A stretch of 64,000 bases of DNA, taken from contig DAVZXP010000009.1 in the NCBI GenBank assembly GCA_052298855.1, positions 65,534-129,533 of the forward strand, given 5' to 3'. The position numbers and the translations under genes were made by a program. Shown here piece by piece: positions 39,506 to 48,172 of the stretch. Position 1 is the stretch's first letter. Each line of letters begins with the position of its first letter. Source of the stretch: Fimenecus sp052298855 (lineage in GTDB: Bacteria > Bacillota > Clostridia > Oscillospirales > Acutalibacteraceae). The notes under the pieces were generated by a model that did not search any database, was not told the DNA's origin, and was given only the letters and a program-made list of their open reading frames with translations.

Positions 39506-40990
39506 ATGGAAGTCGCATACAGAAAACAACTTGATGAATATTTAGAAAAAATTGATTCCGTTATAGAAAACGGCAGGTACAAGGATAATTGGGAAAGTCT
39601 TTCGGCATACCCTGTACCTACTTGGTACAAAAACGCTAAATTCGGTGTGTTTCTTCACTGGGGCGTTTACAGTGTTCCGGCATATTACAGCGAGTGGTAT
39701 CCAAGGCTTATGTATTACAAGGGAAACCCTGTTTATTGGCATCATAAAAAGAAATACGGCAAGGATTTTAATTACCGTGATTTCGTGCCTATGTTTAAGG
39801 CAGAAAACTTTGATGCAGAAAAATGGGTCAGCATTCTGAAAAGTGCTGGTGCAAAATACATTATGCCTGTGGGCGAACACCATGACGGATATAAAATGTA
39901 TGACAGTGATTTATCTCAATGGACCTCCGTTAAACAAGCACCTCATTGCGATTTCTTAGGAGAATTAAGAAAAGAATGTGACAAACAAGGCGTTACATTT
40001 GCTACATCAAGTCACCGTGCAGAGCATTTTTGGTTTCTGAACGGCGGTAGGACTGTGGGCTATGATAACGAAGTGCTTGACGAAAAATATCGTGATTTCT
40101 ACGGACCTGCATATAACATTCATAAAATCAACAATCTGCATAATCTTCTCAAGCAGGAGCACGGAATAACTCCGTCAAAGGAATGGCTTGAGGATTGGCT
40201 TGTTAATTCCTGTGAATTGATTGATAAGTATCAGCCAGAAACACTTTTCTTTGATTGGTGGGTAATGAACTATGCGTTCAGACCTTATATGAAAAAATTT
40301 CTTGCCTATTACTACAATCGGTCGGTGGAATGGAACAAAGAGGTCTGCGTACAGTATAAGTCTGACGCTATTATGTATAATGTGGGTATTTTTGACCGTG
40401 AAAGAGGTCAACTTGCTGCAACTTCACCGTATATCTGGCAAAGCGAAACATCTACTGCATATAATTCGTGGAGCTACTGTACGACAAACAAATTCAAAAC
40501 CGCAGGTAAAATTGCGGGAACATTTGTTGATGTTATCAGTAAAAACGGTAACTTTGTTTTGAATTTGGGGCCAAAGGCAGACGGAACTTTTTGTAAAGAA
40601 GAAATGCAAATATTGGAAAAGTTGAGTGACTGGACTGCCAAAAACAAGGAAGCAATATGGGAAACTCAACCGTATAAGATTTTCGGAGAAGGAAAAAAGC
40701 ACGGCAACGGCTCATTTAACGAAAAATATAATTACTCCCGTAAGGATTACCGCTTCACATACAAAACGGGTAGCATTTACATATTTGCATTAAAGCCCGA
40801 CAGAACAACATTTAAGATTAAATCGTTAAAATACAGCGGAGATATGTTTGCTGCCGATATTAAAAATGTTGAGGTTTTAGGATATAATCAAAATCTGCAT
40901 TATGAAAGAAATAACAGATGCTTAAAAATAGAACTTGACAGTCCTATTGAAACAGATATGCCTTTATGTTTTAAGGTTTCAATTGATTGA
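39506..40990 (+). CDS. GH29 alpha-L-fucosidase
   Basis: The 494-aa enzyme has the GH29 barrel: WYKNAKFGVFLHWGVYSVPAYYSEWYPR split around residue 50, MPVGEHHDGYKMYDS (residues 120-134), TSSHRAEHFW and the likely nucleophile Asp250 in LFFDWW. The C-terminal beta domain is present (NGNFVLNLGPKADGTF, KIFGEGKKHG). It retains fucose alpha-linkages with net retention. No signal peptide is visible. GGAGAC precedes the ATG. It is the last gene of the plus-strand operon and is followed by a strong terminator. A dead copy lies at 20832. Confidence 0.94.
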   Translation: MEVAYRKQLDEYLEKIDSVIENGRYKDNWESLSAYPVPTWYKNAKFGVFLHWGVYSVPAYYSEWYPRLMYYKGNPVYWHHKKKYGKDFNYRDFVPMFKAENFDAEKWVSILKSAGAKYIMPVGEHHDGYKMYDSDLSQWTSVKQAPHCDFLGELRKECDKQGVTFATSSHRAEHFWFLNGGRTVGYDNEVLDEKYRDFYGPAYNIHKINNLHNLLKQEHGITPSKEWLEDWLVNSCELIDKYQPETLFFDWWVMNYAFRPYMKKFLAYYYNRSVEWNKEVCVQYKSDAIMYNVGIFDRERGQLAATSPYIWQSETSTAYNSWSYCTTNKFKTAGKIAGTFVDVISKNGNFVLNLGPKADGTFCKEEMQILEKLSDWTAKNKEAIWETQPYKIFGEGKKHGNGSFNEKYNYSRKDYRFTYKTGSIYIFALKPDRTTFKIKSLKYSGDMFAADIKNVEVLGYNQNLHYERNNRCLKIELDSPIETDMPLCFKVSID

Positions 40991-41046
40991 TGAAGTGTAA
41001 AATAAAAAACGAAACGCAAAGCGAGATAAAAACACAGTGCTAAATT

Positions 41047-41089
41047 AAAAAACAGTCATTTCAAGGTATAAAAGAAATGACTGTTTTTT
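41047..41089 (+). terminator. Strong rho-independent terminator after the GH29 gene
   Basis: AAAAAACAGTCATTTC and its exact complement GAAATGACTGTTTTTT form a 16-bp stem around an 11-base loop with a T tract. It ends the mannosidase/fucosidase operon and can work in both directions. Confidence 0.9.
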
Positions 41090-41108
41090 GTTGTTTTAGT
41101 CTTTTATA

Positions 41109-41165
41109 TTATTTGCCATCAGCTCGTACAGCGGGATGCACTATATTTGATGAACTGTGTAGATA
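41109..41165 (-). repeat. C-terminal coding remnant, homologous to 51969-52019
   Basis: On the minus strand, in the same frame as the HTH gene at 41166 but after its stop, the sequence reads YLHSSNIVHPAVRADGK and a stop. A matching piece, YHNSNIMHPTARGSDK and stop, lies at 51969-52019. The two share SNI-HP--R and the position of the stop, so they are diverged copies of one gene end. Confidence 0.6.
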
Positions 41166-41372
41166 TTACTTTGATGTGCATTTTTCAAAAAATCTTTGAG
41201 TAATATCTATGTAACCTTTTTCTTCAAGTGATTTGAGCGTGTTTCTGCAAGTGGTAGGACACATATTACACTTCTTAGCCATCTTCGGAACAGACCAATA
41301 ACATACGCCTTTGCTGTCGCCAACCGAAACAAGAAATAAGTTCAATAATAAATGTCGCAATGATTTTCGCAT
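41166..41372 (-). CDS. Small winged-helix HTH protein, possibly shortened by a stop
   Basis: The 68-aa product has the helix-turn-helix core WSVPKMAKKCNMCPTTCRNTLKSLEEKGYIDI, like the HTH_36/replication-organiser type. ATG 41372 follows TAGGAAAC; an in-frame TTG at 41387 would overlap the VOC stop. The frame stays open after its TAA for 17 more codons that match a remnant elsewhere, so the stop at 41166-41168 may be a nonsense mutation in a longer protein. It lies 12 bases after the VOC gene. Confidence 0.55.
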   Translation of the reverse strand: MRKSLRHLLLNLFLVSVGDSKGVCYWSVPKMAKKCNMCPTTCRNTLKSLEEKGYIDITQRFFEKCTSK

Positions 41373-41383
41373 ATAGTTTCCTA

Positions 41384-41836
41384 TCAAATCGGTTGCATCA
41401 TTTCAAGGATAATGCCATCCGGGTCCCTAAAATAAAAAGCTCGGCTTTCCCCAAATCCATTTGCTCTAAAATCGAAATGCTGCGGTTCAGACAAGCACTC
41501 CACATGATTTTCGATAAGGGTTTTGTAAACAGAATCAATGTCATCCGTGTAAAAGCATACTTCCGAGATAGATGTCATAAACAAGTCTGATTGTTCTTTG
41601 TAGATTTTGCTGTCCACAAATTGAATCAATTCAACCGGTGGTGCTTCAAGAGCCTTTGAACCATTCAAATATGCAACCCTTGCTTTACAATTTTCCTTAC
41701 GGAACATTTTATCTGTCTCTTCGCCTTCCATAAAGATTTCGCCCTGAAATTCAAGCCCAAGAATATCTCTGTAGAAAGCAATTGAACGATCTAAATCAGA
41801 AACGGTTAAGCCGACGTGATAAATTCGTCCTAACAT
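41384..41836 (-). CDS. VOC (glyoxalase/dioxygenase fold) protein
   Basis: The 150-aa protein has the paired beta-alpha-beta-beta-beta modules of the vicinal-oxygen-chelate family: HVGLTVSDLDRSIAFYRDILGLEF in the first half, EVCFYTDDIDSVYKTLIEN and FYFRDPDGIILEMMQ in the second. Candidate metal ligands are His8 and the C-terminal Glu. Members include glyoxalase I, epimerases and resistance proteins; no specific reaction can be assigned. An upstream GGAGG precedes the start. It is not obviously linked to the neighbouring glycan operons. Confidence 0.88.
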   Translation of the reverse strand: MLGRIYHVGLTVSDLDRSIAFYRDILGLEFQGEIFMEGEETDKMFRKENCKARVAYLNGSKALEAPPVELIQFVDSKIYKEQSDLFMTSISEVCFYTDDIDSVYKTLIENHVECLSEPQHFDFRANGFGESRAFYFRDPDGIILEMMQPI

Positions 41837-42259
41837 ATTTATAACCTCCTAAGAAAATTTTGATTTATCGGTTTGAAAAATTCCTAAGCAGGTCTTTCAA
41901 TTTCCAACATCGCTTATTATACAATGTGAATGTGAATATTTCAACTCGTCTGTTGACCTGTTCAAAGGGTGAAGCAGGCGATTTTTTTCAAAAATTCGAA
42001 AATTTTTTGTCAGAGGGGGTGCAAAATGCCTTTTCCGGTTAAAACAAGTTAAGAATTTATTTTTGCCATTATGTTTTTTTCTTAAGTGAAAAACAGACAA
42101 TGGGTTCAAGACAAAAAAGCCCTCCACTGAAGGCTAAATCAGTCTTTCGGGAAAGCTATTTTATAGCGGAATTTAATCTGTTATCTAATTTATATATTTA
42201 GTATTTGGTATTTGCTTTTTCGGCAAAACGAAGCTTAAATAATCTTAATTATTTTGTTG
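41837..42259. other. Intergenic stretch without a clear gene
   Basis: This 423-base gap holds the promoter of the VOC gene and an AT-rich middle. Short frames on both strands (about 60-76 codons) have no ribosome site or recognised product. The stretch 41940-42050 has long A/T tracts around TTCGAA and might be a dispersed intergenic repeat, but only one copy is in the window. Confidence 0.4.
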
Positions 42260-43072
42260 TTATTCAATAGTAGGTTTTACATTGTCAATTCTGAATTTAT
42301 ACGGCGATGTGTTAAATTTACTTTTGAATTGCTTAATAAAATTATTTGTATCCCTAAAGCCAACAATAGCACCGATTTCATTAACACGCCTATCAGAATA
42401 AATCAAAAGTCGGCTTGCATGATAAAGTCTTGTATTTTTGAGATATTCCATTGGAGAATATCCGGAGTAAGCCTTAAAAGTTCTTGAAAGATGAGGAACT
42501 GATAAACAAAATTTTTGAGCGATTTGCGAAACACTTTCTATTTCAGAATAATTCTCATCAATATAAGTTTGTACCTTTATCATATTTGAAGATACATTTG
42601 AAATGTTACTTTGAGCTCTGTACATCAATATAAGCAGATTGTAAATGCAATTAAGCACATATCTCTCGCCAAACACATTGTCGCTGTTTGTTTCTTCAAA
42701 AACACTGTTAAGTATTGTACAAATACGCATAAAATCAATTTCGCTTGGTTTAATTGTGTGAGAAAAATCCTGCGGTCTGCATTTTATCATCGCTATCAAA
42801 CGAGGAGAAACATTTTGCTCGAGAATGTCTGAGTTTAACACAAGAATAATTCTTTCATAGTCGTTGCTTTTACCTGTGATTTTATGTTGCTCAAATGGGT
42901 TGAGCAATACAATCGCAGGTGATTTTACATTATGAGGTATATTATCAATTTCAATCAAAACGCTTCCGTTTGTTACAAAAATAAATTCATATCCGTTGTG
43001 AAAGTGAAGTGATGATAAATCGGATTGGGCGGTTCTCGTTTTCTTTTCAAATGTGTTAATTAAAGTATTCAT
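42260..43072 (-). CDS. AraC family transcriptional regulator
   Basis: The 270-aa protein has a cupin sensor (LHFHNGYEFIFVTNGSVLIEIDN, LLNPFEQHKI) and a C-terminal double HTH (VSQIAQKFCLSVPHLSRTFKAY and VNEIGAIVGFRDTNNFIKQFKSKF). It is divergent from the flavin-oxidoreductase operon starting at 43211, with 138 bases between, and most likely controls it. The HFHNGYEF motif is common in sugar-responsive regulators of this family. Confidence 0.93.
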   Translation of the reverse strand: MNTLINTFEKKTRTAQSDLSSLHFHNGYEFIFVTNGSVLIEIDNIPHNVKSPAIVLLNPFEQHKITGKSNDYERIILVLNSDILEQNVSPRLIAMIKCRPQDFSHTIKPSEIDFMRICTILNSVFEETNSDNVFGERYVLNCIYNLLILMYRAQSNISNVSSNMIKVQTYIDENYSEIESVSQIAQKFCLSVPHLSRTFKAYSGYSPMEYLKNTRLYHASRLLIYSDRRVNEIGAIVGFRDTNNFIKQFKSKFNTSPYKFRIDNVKPTIE

Positions 43073-43210
43073 ACTTAAAATATATCATATACGGCTGTCT
43101 AAATCAATTAAAATATCAAAAAATGAATATAAATCAGCATAAAATGAAGTTGAATATATCAAAGAAATACTCTATTATAAGAGCAGGAGTATTCTTTGAG
43201 GTGTGATTAT

Positions 43211-44422
43211 ATGATTCTTAATGATAATTTGACTGTAAATAATAAAGTAATTCAAAACCGAGTAGTGTTTCAACCTATGGAGGGCTGTGACGGAACATCT
43301 GACGGAAACATCGGCGAACTGACTGAAAGACGGTATATGCGTTTTGCCGAAAGCGGAGCAGGTATTATATGGTTTGAGGCGACTGCCGTTTGTCAAGAAG
43401 GCAGAGCAAATCCGAGACAGCTTTATTTAACGGAAGAAAATGTCGATACCTATAAATTCCTTTTAGATAACATTCGCAAGGTGTCTATTGAAAAATTCGG
43501 CTACACACCTTTAATTATTTTACAGGCAACTCACAGCGGAAGATACAGTAAGCCAAACGGTACGCCTGAACCAATTATTGCATACAGAAACGATGTTTAT
43601 GAAAAAGGCAAAGAGAGTTTGCCTTATCACATTATTACCGATGAAGAGTGTGACGCTTTGCCGCAAAAATTTGCGCATACTGCTTTACTTGCTCAAAAAG
43701 CAGGCTTTGACGGTGTGGATATCAAATGCTGTCACGGATATTTGCTTGATGAGTTTTTGAGTGCGTACAGCAGAAGCGGAAAATACGGTGGCTCATTTGA
43801 AAATAGGACAAGACTGTATTATAATTGTATTGACGCAGTGAAAAATACCGTTGATGAGGATATGATTGTTACAACAAGACTAAGCGCATACGATGGATTT
43901 GCTTATCCTTATGGCTTTGGTTCAAGTAAAACGAAAAATATTGATTTGACCGAAACCCAAAAAATACTTTCAGAATTAGAAAAAAGAAATATTGAACTTG
44001 TAAATATTACCATAGGCAACCCGTATTTAATTCCGCACATCAACCGTCCGTATATCAACTCTCCCGAAGACGGTGAAATCGGAGTTCAAAGAGTTACTAA
44101 AATAACGGAAGAATTACAAAAAGAATTTCCAAAGTTAAAACTTATTTTATCCGCTTTATCATACAAAGGCGAAACGGCAGTTGATTTTGCTGAAAAATGC
44201 CTTGAAAACGGCTGTTGTTCATTAGTCGGCTTTGGCAGAATGACCTTTGCTTATCCGAGTTTTTACCGTGACTATATCGAAAACGGAAAGCTTGATAAAA
44301 ATAAACTGTGTATTAAATGCGGAAATTGCAGCAAGATGATGAGAGCAGGCGGAGTAGCGGGCTGTCCTGTTCGTGACAAAGAGGTATATTTACCTTTATT
44401 CAAAAAATATACGGAGAAATAG
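43211..44422 (+). CDS. OYE-like NADH:flavin oxidoreductase with C-terminal Cys cluster
   Basis: The 403-aa protein is an Old Yellow Enzyme-type FMN barrel: NRVVFQPMEGCDG, LQATHSGRYS, FDGVDIKCCHGYLLDEFLS followed by YSRSGKYGGSFENR, and VGFGRMTFAYPSF. It ends soon after CIKCGNCSKMM and a further Cys (GCP), which can bind an Fe-S cluster, but lacks the FAD domain of the longer 2,4-dienoyl-CoA reductase relatives. It would reduce an activated C=C bond. ATG 43211 follows GAGGTG; the frame begins earlier at 43196. It is the first gene of the operon. Confidence 0.9.
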   Translation: MILNDNLTVNNKVIQNRVVFQPMEGCDGTSDGNIGELTERRYMRFAESGAGIIWFEATAVCQEGRANPRQLYLTEENVDTYKFLLDNIRKVSIEKFGYTPLIILQATHSGRYSKPNGTPEPIIAYRNDVYEKGKESLPYHIITDEECDALPQKFAHTALLAQKAGFDGVDIKCCHGYLLDEFLSAYSRSGKYGGSFENRTRLYYNCIDAVKNTVDEDMIVTTRLSAYDGFAYPYGFGSSKTKNIDLTETQKILSELEKRNIELVNITIGNPYLIPHINRPYINSPEDGEIGVQRVTKITEELQKEFPKLKLILSALSYKGETAVDFAEKCLENGCCSLVGFGRMTFAYPSFYRDYIENGKLDKNKLCIKCGNCSKMMRAGGVAGCPVRDKEVYLPLFKKYTEK

Positions 44423-44545
44423 TGTGAAAAATCACACTATTCACATAATTATAATGCCCTCAAAATTCGCCTTTGACAAAATTTTGAGATGGCAGAAATC
44501 ACCATCACGCCTGTTCAGGCAACGCAGGTTGAAACGGTGATTTTT
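44418..44545 (+). terminator. Series of three hairpins between the OYE-like gene and the SDR gene
   Basis: Three stems follow each other: AATAGTGTGA/TCACACTATT (44418-44441), CTCAAAATT/AATTTTGAG (44459-44488) and AAATCACC/GGTGATTT (44496-44543), the last with an inner GCCT/AGGC hairpin and a short T tract. The last could terminate or process the transcript within the operon and lower expression of the downstream genes. Confidence 0.55.
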
Positions 44546-44584
44546 AATAAACTATTCGTTGCCTAAAAGGCTATGGTGATTAAT

Positions 44585-45328
44585 ATGAGTAAAACAGCAA
44601 TTATTACAGGCTCGGCAAAAGGAATGGGATTTGAAACAGCAAAGCTTCTTAATAAAAACGGATATAATGTTGTACTTTGTGCAAGACACAGTAATGATAA
44701 TGTTGAGAATTTTGTTAAAAACCATTCGGATACAGCTTTGTTCGTCCCTACCGATATAAGTGTCTCAAAAGACCGTGAAAATGTTATTTCCAAGGCTGTT
44801 GAAAAATTCAAAACAATTGATGCGTTGATAAATAATGCAGGCGTTGCCCCGAAAAAAAGAAAAAATATACTTGAAATAACCGAAGACGATTTTGACTATG
44901 TTATGAATATCAACCTTAAAGGTACATATTTTATGACGCAGGCAGTAGCAAAAGTTATGCAAAATCAAAGCGGAGGATATATAATAAACACCGGTTCAAT
45001 AAGTGCCGAAACAGTATCACTTAATCGAGGGGAATATTGCATATCAAAAGCCGGCATCGGTATGATTACAAAACTATTTGCCGTTGATTTAGCAACAGAC
45101 AATATAAAAGTGTTTGAAATAAGACCCGGAGTGATTGATACAGATATGATTTCTTCTGTCAAGGAAAAGTACAAAGCTTTAGCAGAGGAAGGAAAAATTC
45201 CCCTCGGTAGAATCGGTAATGTTGAAGATTATGCCAAAGCGGCACTTGCGATTTTATCGGGTAATCTTGATTATGCTACCGGAACGGTTATTGAATGTGG
45301 CGGCGGTATGCACATTTCTGTTTTATAG
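44585..45328 (+). CDS. SDR family NAD(P)-dependent oxidoreductase
   Basis: The 247-aa protein has the classical short-chain dehydrogenase motifs: cofactor loop TGSAKGMGFETA, NNAGVAP, catalytic Ser (NTGSISA) and YCISKAG (Tyr-x-x-x-Lys), then IRPGVIDTDM. It oxidises or reduces a hydroxyl/keto group, probably on a sugar-like compound; annotation as 3-ketoacyl-ACP reductase would be by similarity only. ATG 44585 follows GGTGAT; an in-frame ATG at 44573 is possible. The next gene starts 11 bases after its stop. Confidence 0.92.
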   Translation: MSKTAIITGSAKGMGFETAKLLNKNGYNVVLCARHSNDNVENFVKNHSDTALFVPTDISVSKDRENVISKAVEKFKTIDALINNAGVAPKKRKNILEITEDDFDYVMNINLKGTYFMTQAVAKVMQNQSGGYIINTGSISAETVSLNRGEYCISKAGIGMITKLFAVDLATDNIKVFEIRPGVIDTDMISSVKEKYKALAEEGKIPLGRIGNVEDYAKAALAILSGNLDYATGTVIECGGGMHISVL

Positions 45329-45339
45329 GAGAGCGAAAT

Positions 45340-47160
45340 ATGCAAAAATATAATGCTGTAATAATAGGCAGCGGTGCGGCAGGCTATGCCACAGCTGACA
45401 GATTGCTTTTGAACGGTGTAAAAAACATTGCTATTATCACATATGACAAAAATGCCGGCACATCACGCAATGCAGGCAGCGACAAGCAAACTTATTACAA
45501 ACTATCCTGTTCAGATGAAGACAGCCCTACTAAAATGGCGCAGGCGCTCTCATTTGGCGGCGGTATGCACGGTGATATCGCTTTTATTGAGGCGGCAAAC
45601 AGTATGCGCTGTTTTAATCACCTTGTTGAATACGGCGTTCCTTTCCCTACCGATAAATACGGAAGATTTATCGGATATAAAACCGACCACGACAATGCTT
45701 GCAGAGGTACAAGCGCAGGTCCTTTAACATCAAAGTATATGACCGAATGCCTTGAAAAACGAGTTATTGGAAACAAAGAATTAACCCTGCTTGACGAAAC
45801 TGCGGTGATTAGAATTGTTACAGAAAAGGGCAAAGCGGTTGGCGTGATTGCTTTGCAAAAAGACGGAGATTCTTATAAGCTTTTGCCTATACAATCAAAA
45901 TATGTTGTAGCGGCTACCGGCGGAACTGCCACTGTTTATAGAAATACAGTTTATCCCGATTCTCAGGCAGGCGCTTTCGGTCTGCTTGCCGATGCAGGCT
46001 GTAAATTCTGTAATTTGACAGAATGGCAGTACGGTATAGCATCTGTCGGTGTAAAGTGGAATTTATCCGGCAGCTATCAGCAGGTTATACCCACATATTA
46101 TTCTGTTGATGAGTACGGTAACAAATACGAATTTTTATGCGATGCTTTTAACGATGTAACCGACGCTTGCAATAATGTTTTTCTAAAAGGCTATCAATGG
46201 CCGTTTGACAGCAAAAAGATAAACGGCAGTTCAAAGATTGATATTGCAGTCAGCCGTGAAAAATCAATGGGCAAAAAGATTTATATTGATTATCGCAAAA
46301 ATCCGAATGGGTTTGATTTTAATAAATTGAGTAATGAGGCCAAAGAATATCTTTTGTCGGCAGGGGCAGACGGCAAAAATCCGTTTGAAAGGCTTAAAAA
46401 GCTCAACCCTCAGGCTATTGATTTTTTCAAAAGCAAAGGGGTTGATTTGTCAAAAGAACCTTTGGAAATTGCTGTTTGCGCACAACATATAAACGGCGGA
46501 GCGGATGTTGATATAAACTGGCAAACAAGCGTTGAAAATCTCTTTGCCGTAGGAGAAACAGCAGGAACATTCGGCATCTATCGTCCCGGCGGTTCTGCGC
46601 TCAACAGTACACAGGTTGGTGCTTTGCGTGTTTCCGAGTACATAGCGCAAAATGACTGTTATTTTGCTTATGAAGATACTATTAAAACGGCTTTGCAAGA
46701 AGAAAAATCCTATATTGAAAATTGCCTAAAAAGCAAAAACGATAAAACGGATTTTTCAACCGATATGAGTCTTTATAGCGCAAAAAACAGAAATATTGAT
46801 AAAATCTTAAGCTTAAAAGAAAAAACGGACGCACAGTTAATGCTGAAACATTATAATTTGAAAGATATTAATTTCAAGTCTGTTTTAGAACTATACAGAT
46901 ATAAAGATACACTAAAAACACAATTTATGATTTGTTGTACTTTTTGCGAAATATTGCCTAAAATCGGAAGCAGAGGCGGCGCAATATGTACGCAAAGCGG
47001 TAAAGAAATTGCCGAAGACGAATATTATCGTAATTTTGCCGTAGTTACGGATAAAGACAAAAGCGAATTTGTGCCTCTTCGGGAAATACCCGATTTGAAT
47101 TACAGCTTTGAAGTTGAATGGAACAGGTACAATGCAGAAAGAGGGATTAGCCTTGATTGA
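45340..47160 (+). CDS. FAD-binding fumarate reductase/succinate dehydrogenase-like flavoprotein
   Basis: The 606-aa protein starts with the FAD dinucleotide-binding motif VIIGSGAAGYATADRLL and has GGTATVY, TSRNAGSD and the late FAVGETAGTFGIYRPGGSALNS, typical of the fumarate-reductase flavoprotein group. A C-terminal helical region follows. It has no covalent-FAD His motif or twin-arginine signal that I can see, so it is probably cytoplasmic. It would reduce a C=C bond or oxidise a substrate in the same pathway as the OYE and SDR. ATG 45340 follows TAGGAGAG. Confidence 0.87.
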   Translation: MQKYNAVIIGSGAAGYATADRLLLNGVKNIAIITYDKNAGTSRNAGSDKQTYYKLSCSDEDSPTKMAQALSFGGGMHGDIAFIEAANSMRCFNHLVEYGVPFPTDKYGRFIGYKTDHDNACRGTSAGPLTSKYMTECLEKRVIGNKELTLLDETAVIRIVTEKGKAVGVIALQKDGDSYKLLPIQSKYVVAATGGTATVYRNTVYPDSQAGAFGLLADAGCKFCNLTEWQYGIASVGVKWNLSGSYQQVIPTYYSVDEYGNKYEFLCDAFNDVTDACNNVFLKGYQWPFDSKKINGSSKIDIAVSREKSMGKKIYIDYRKNPNGFDFNKLSNEAKEYLLSAGADGKNPFERLKKLNPQAIDFFKSKGVDLSKEPLEIAVCAQHINGGADVDINWQTSVENLFAVGETAGTFGIYRPGGSALNSTQVGALRVSEYIAQNDCYFAYEDTIKTALQEEKSYIENCLKSKNDKTDFSTDMSLYSAKNRNIDKILSLKEKTDAQLMLKHYNLKDINFKSVLELYRYKDTLKTQFMICCTFCEILPKIGSRGGAICTQSGKEIAEDEYYRNFAVVTDKDKSEFVPLREIPDLNYSFEVEWNRYNAERGISLD

Positions 47161-48163
47161 AAAGAAAAAAGCAATTTTGTTAACTAAGGAAGAACATAAT
47201 GCAAAGCGTGTTTATGACGACAGTATAATATCAAAATTAAACGAGTGCTATGATTTGTACAAAACGGTAATTTGCAAGAACAATATAAAAAATCATTTAA
47301 GTGCTTGCAAGAATGCCGAATATATATTTTCTACCTGGGGAATGGAGCATTTTGACGAAAACGAAATCAAAAAGTATTTTCCGAATGCAAAATGTCTTTT
47401 CTATTCTGCAGGCTCGGTTCAGCATTTTGCAAAAGAATTTTTGAACTGCAATATCCGTGTTTTCAGCGCTTGGAAAGCAAATGCCGTACCTGTTGCAGAA
47501 TATACCTACGCACAGATTTTACTTGCACTTAAAGGCTTTTATCAAGCCTCCCTCAAAACAAAGCAGCACTATTACAAAATGTCAAAATATGCAGGCAACT
47601 GCGGTGGAATATACAATGCAAAAGTCGGCATAATCGGCGTGGGAAGCATAGGCAAAATGGTTGCCGAGAAACTCAAAGTAAACGATGTTGAAGTATATTA
47701 CTATGACCCGTATTTGCCCGAAGATATTGCAAATAGTTTGAATATAAAGTCGCATACGCTTGAGGAAATTTTTAAGCAGTGCGATGTAATTACAAATCAC
47801 CTTGCGAACAAAGAAGAACTGACAGGTATTTTAAGCGAAAAACTTTTCGATGTGATGAAACCGTACGCAACCTTTATCAATACAGGCAGAGGTAAACAAG
47901 TGGACGAAAAGGGTCTTGTTAAGGCAATGAATAGGGTTAAGACAAGGACTGCTCTTCTTGATGTTCTTTGCCGTGAGCCGTTAAATCCTTTATCACCTAT
48001 TGCACGGTGTAAAAATATAATCGTTACGCCCCATATTGCAGGCAGTCTTGGTAATGAGGTTATCAGAATGGCTGAATATATGACAGACGAAGCTCGGAGA
48101 ATTGATAACGGCGAACCCCCTCTTTATGAGGTGACATTTGAAATGCTCAAAACGATGGCTTGA
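47153..48163 (+). CDS. D-isomer-specific 2-hydroxyacid dehydrogenase
   Basis: The 336-aa protein has the Rossmann motif VGIIGVGSIGKMVAEKL and the catalytic set Arg (NTGRGKQVDE), Glu (CREPLN) and His (TPHIAGS) of the phosphoglycerate-dehydrogenase family. It interconverts a 2-keto acid and D-2-hydroxy acid, or a related carbonyl, with NAD(H). The start is probably TTG 47153: GAGGG lies 7 bases before it, it overlaps the preceding stop by 8 bases, and upstream in-frame ATGs at 47108/47132 lack sites. Its N-terminus (KKKAILLTKEEHNAKRVY) fits this start. Confidence 0.9.
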   Translation: MIEKKKAILLTKEEHNAKRVYDDSIISKLNECYDLYKTVICKNNIKNHLSACKNAEYIFSTWGMEHFDENEIKKYFPNAKCLFYSAGSVQHFAKEFLNCNIRVFSAWKANAVPVAEYTYAQILLALKGFYQASLKTKQHYYKMSKYAGNCGGIYNAKVGIIGVGSIGKMVAEKLKVNDVEVYYYDPYLPEDIANSLNIKSHTLEEIFKQCDVITNHLANKEELTGILSEKLFDVMKPYATFINTGRGKQVDEKGLVKAMNRVKTRTALLDVLCREPLNPLSPIARCKNIIVTPHIAGSLGNEVIRMAEYMTDEARRIDNGEPPLYEVTFEMLKTMA

Positions 48164-48172
48164 GGTATTTAT

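Noticed and set aside
41860..42127. Overlapping 60- and 76-codon frames in the gap before the AraC gene
   Set aside because: They are antisense to each other, lack ribosome sites and run through A/T tracts; treated as non-coding.
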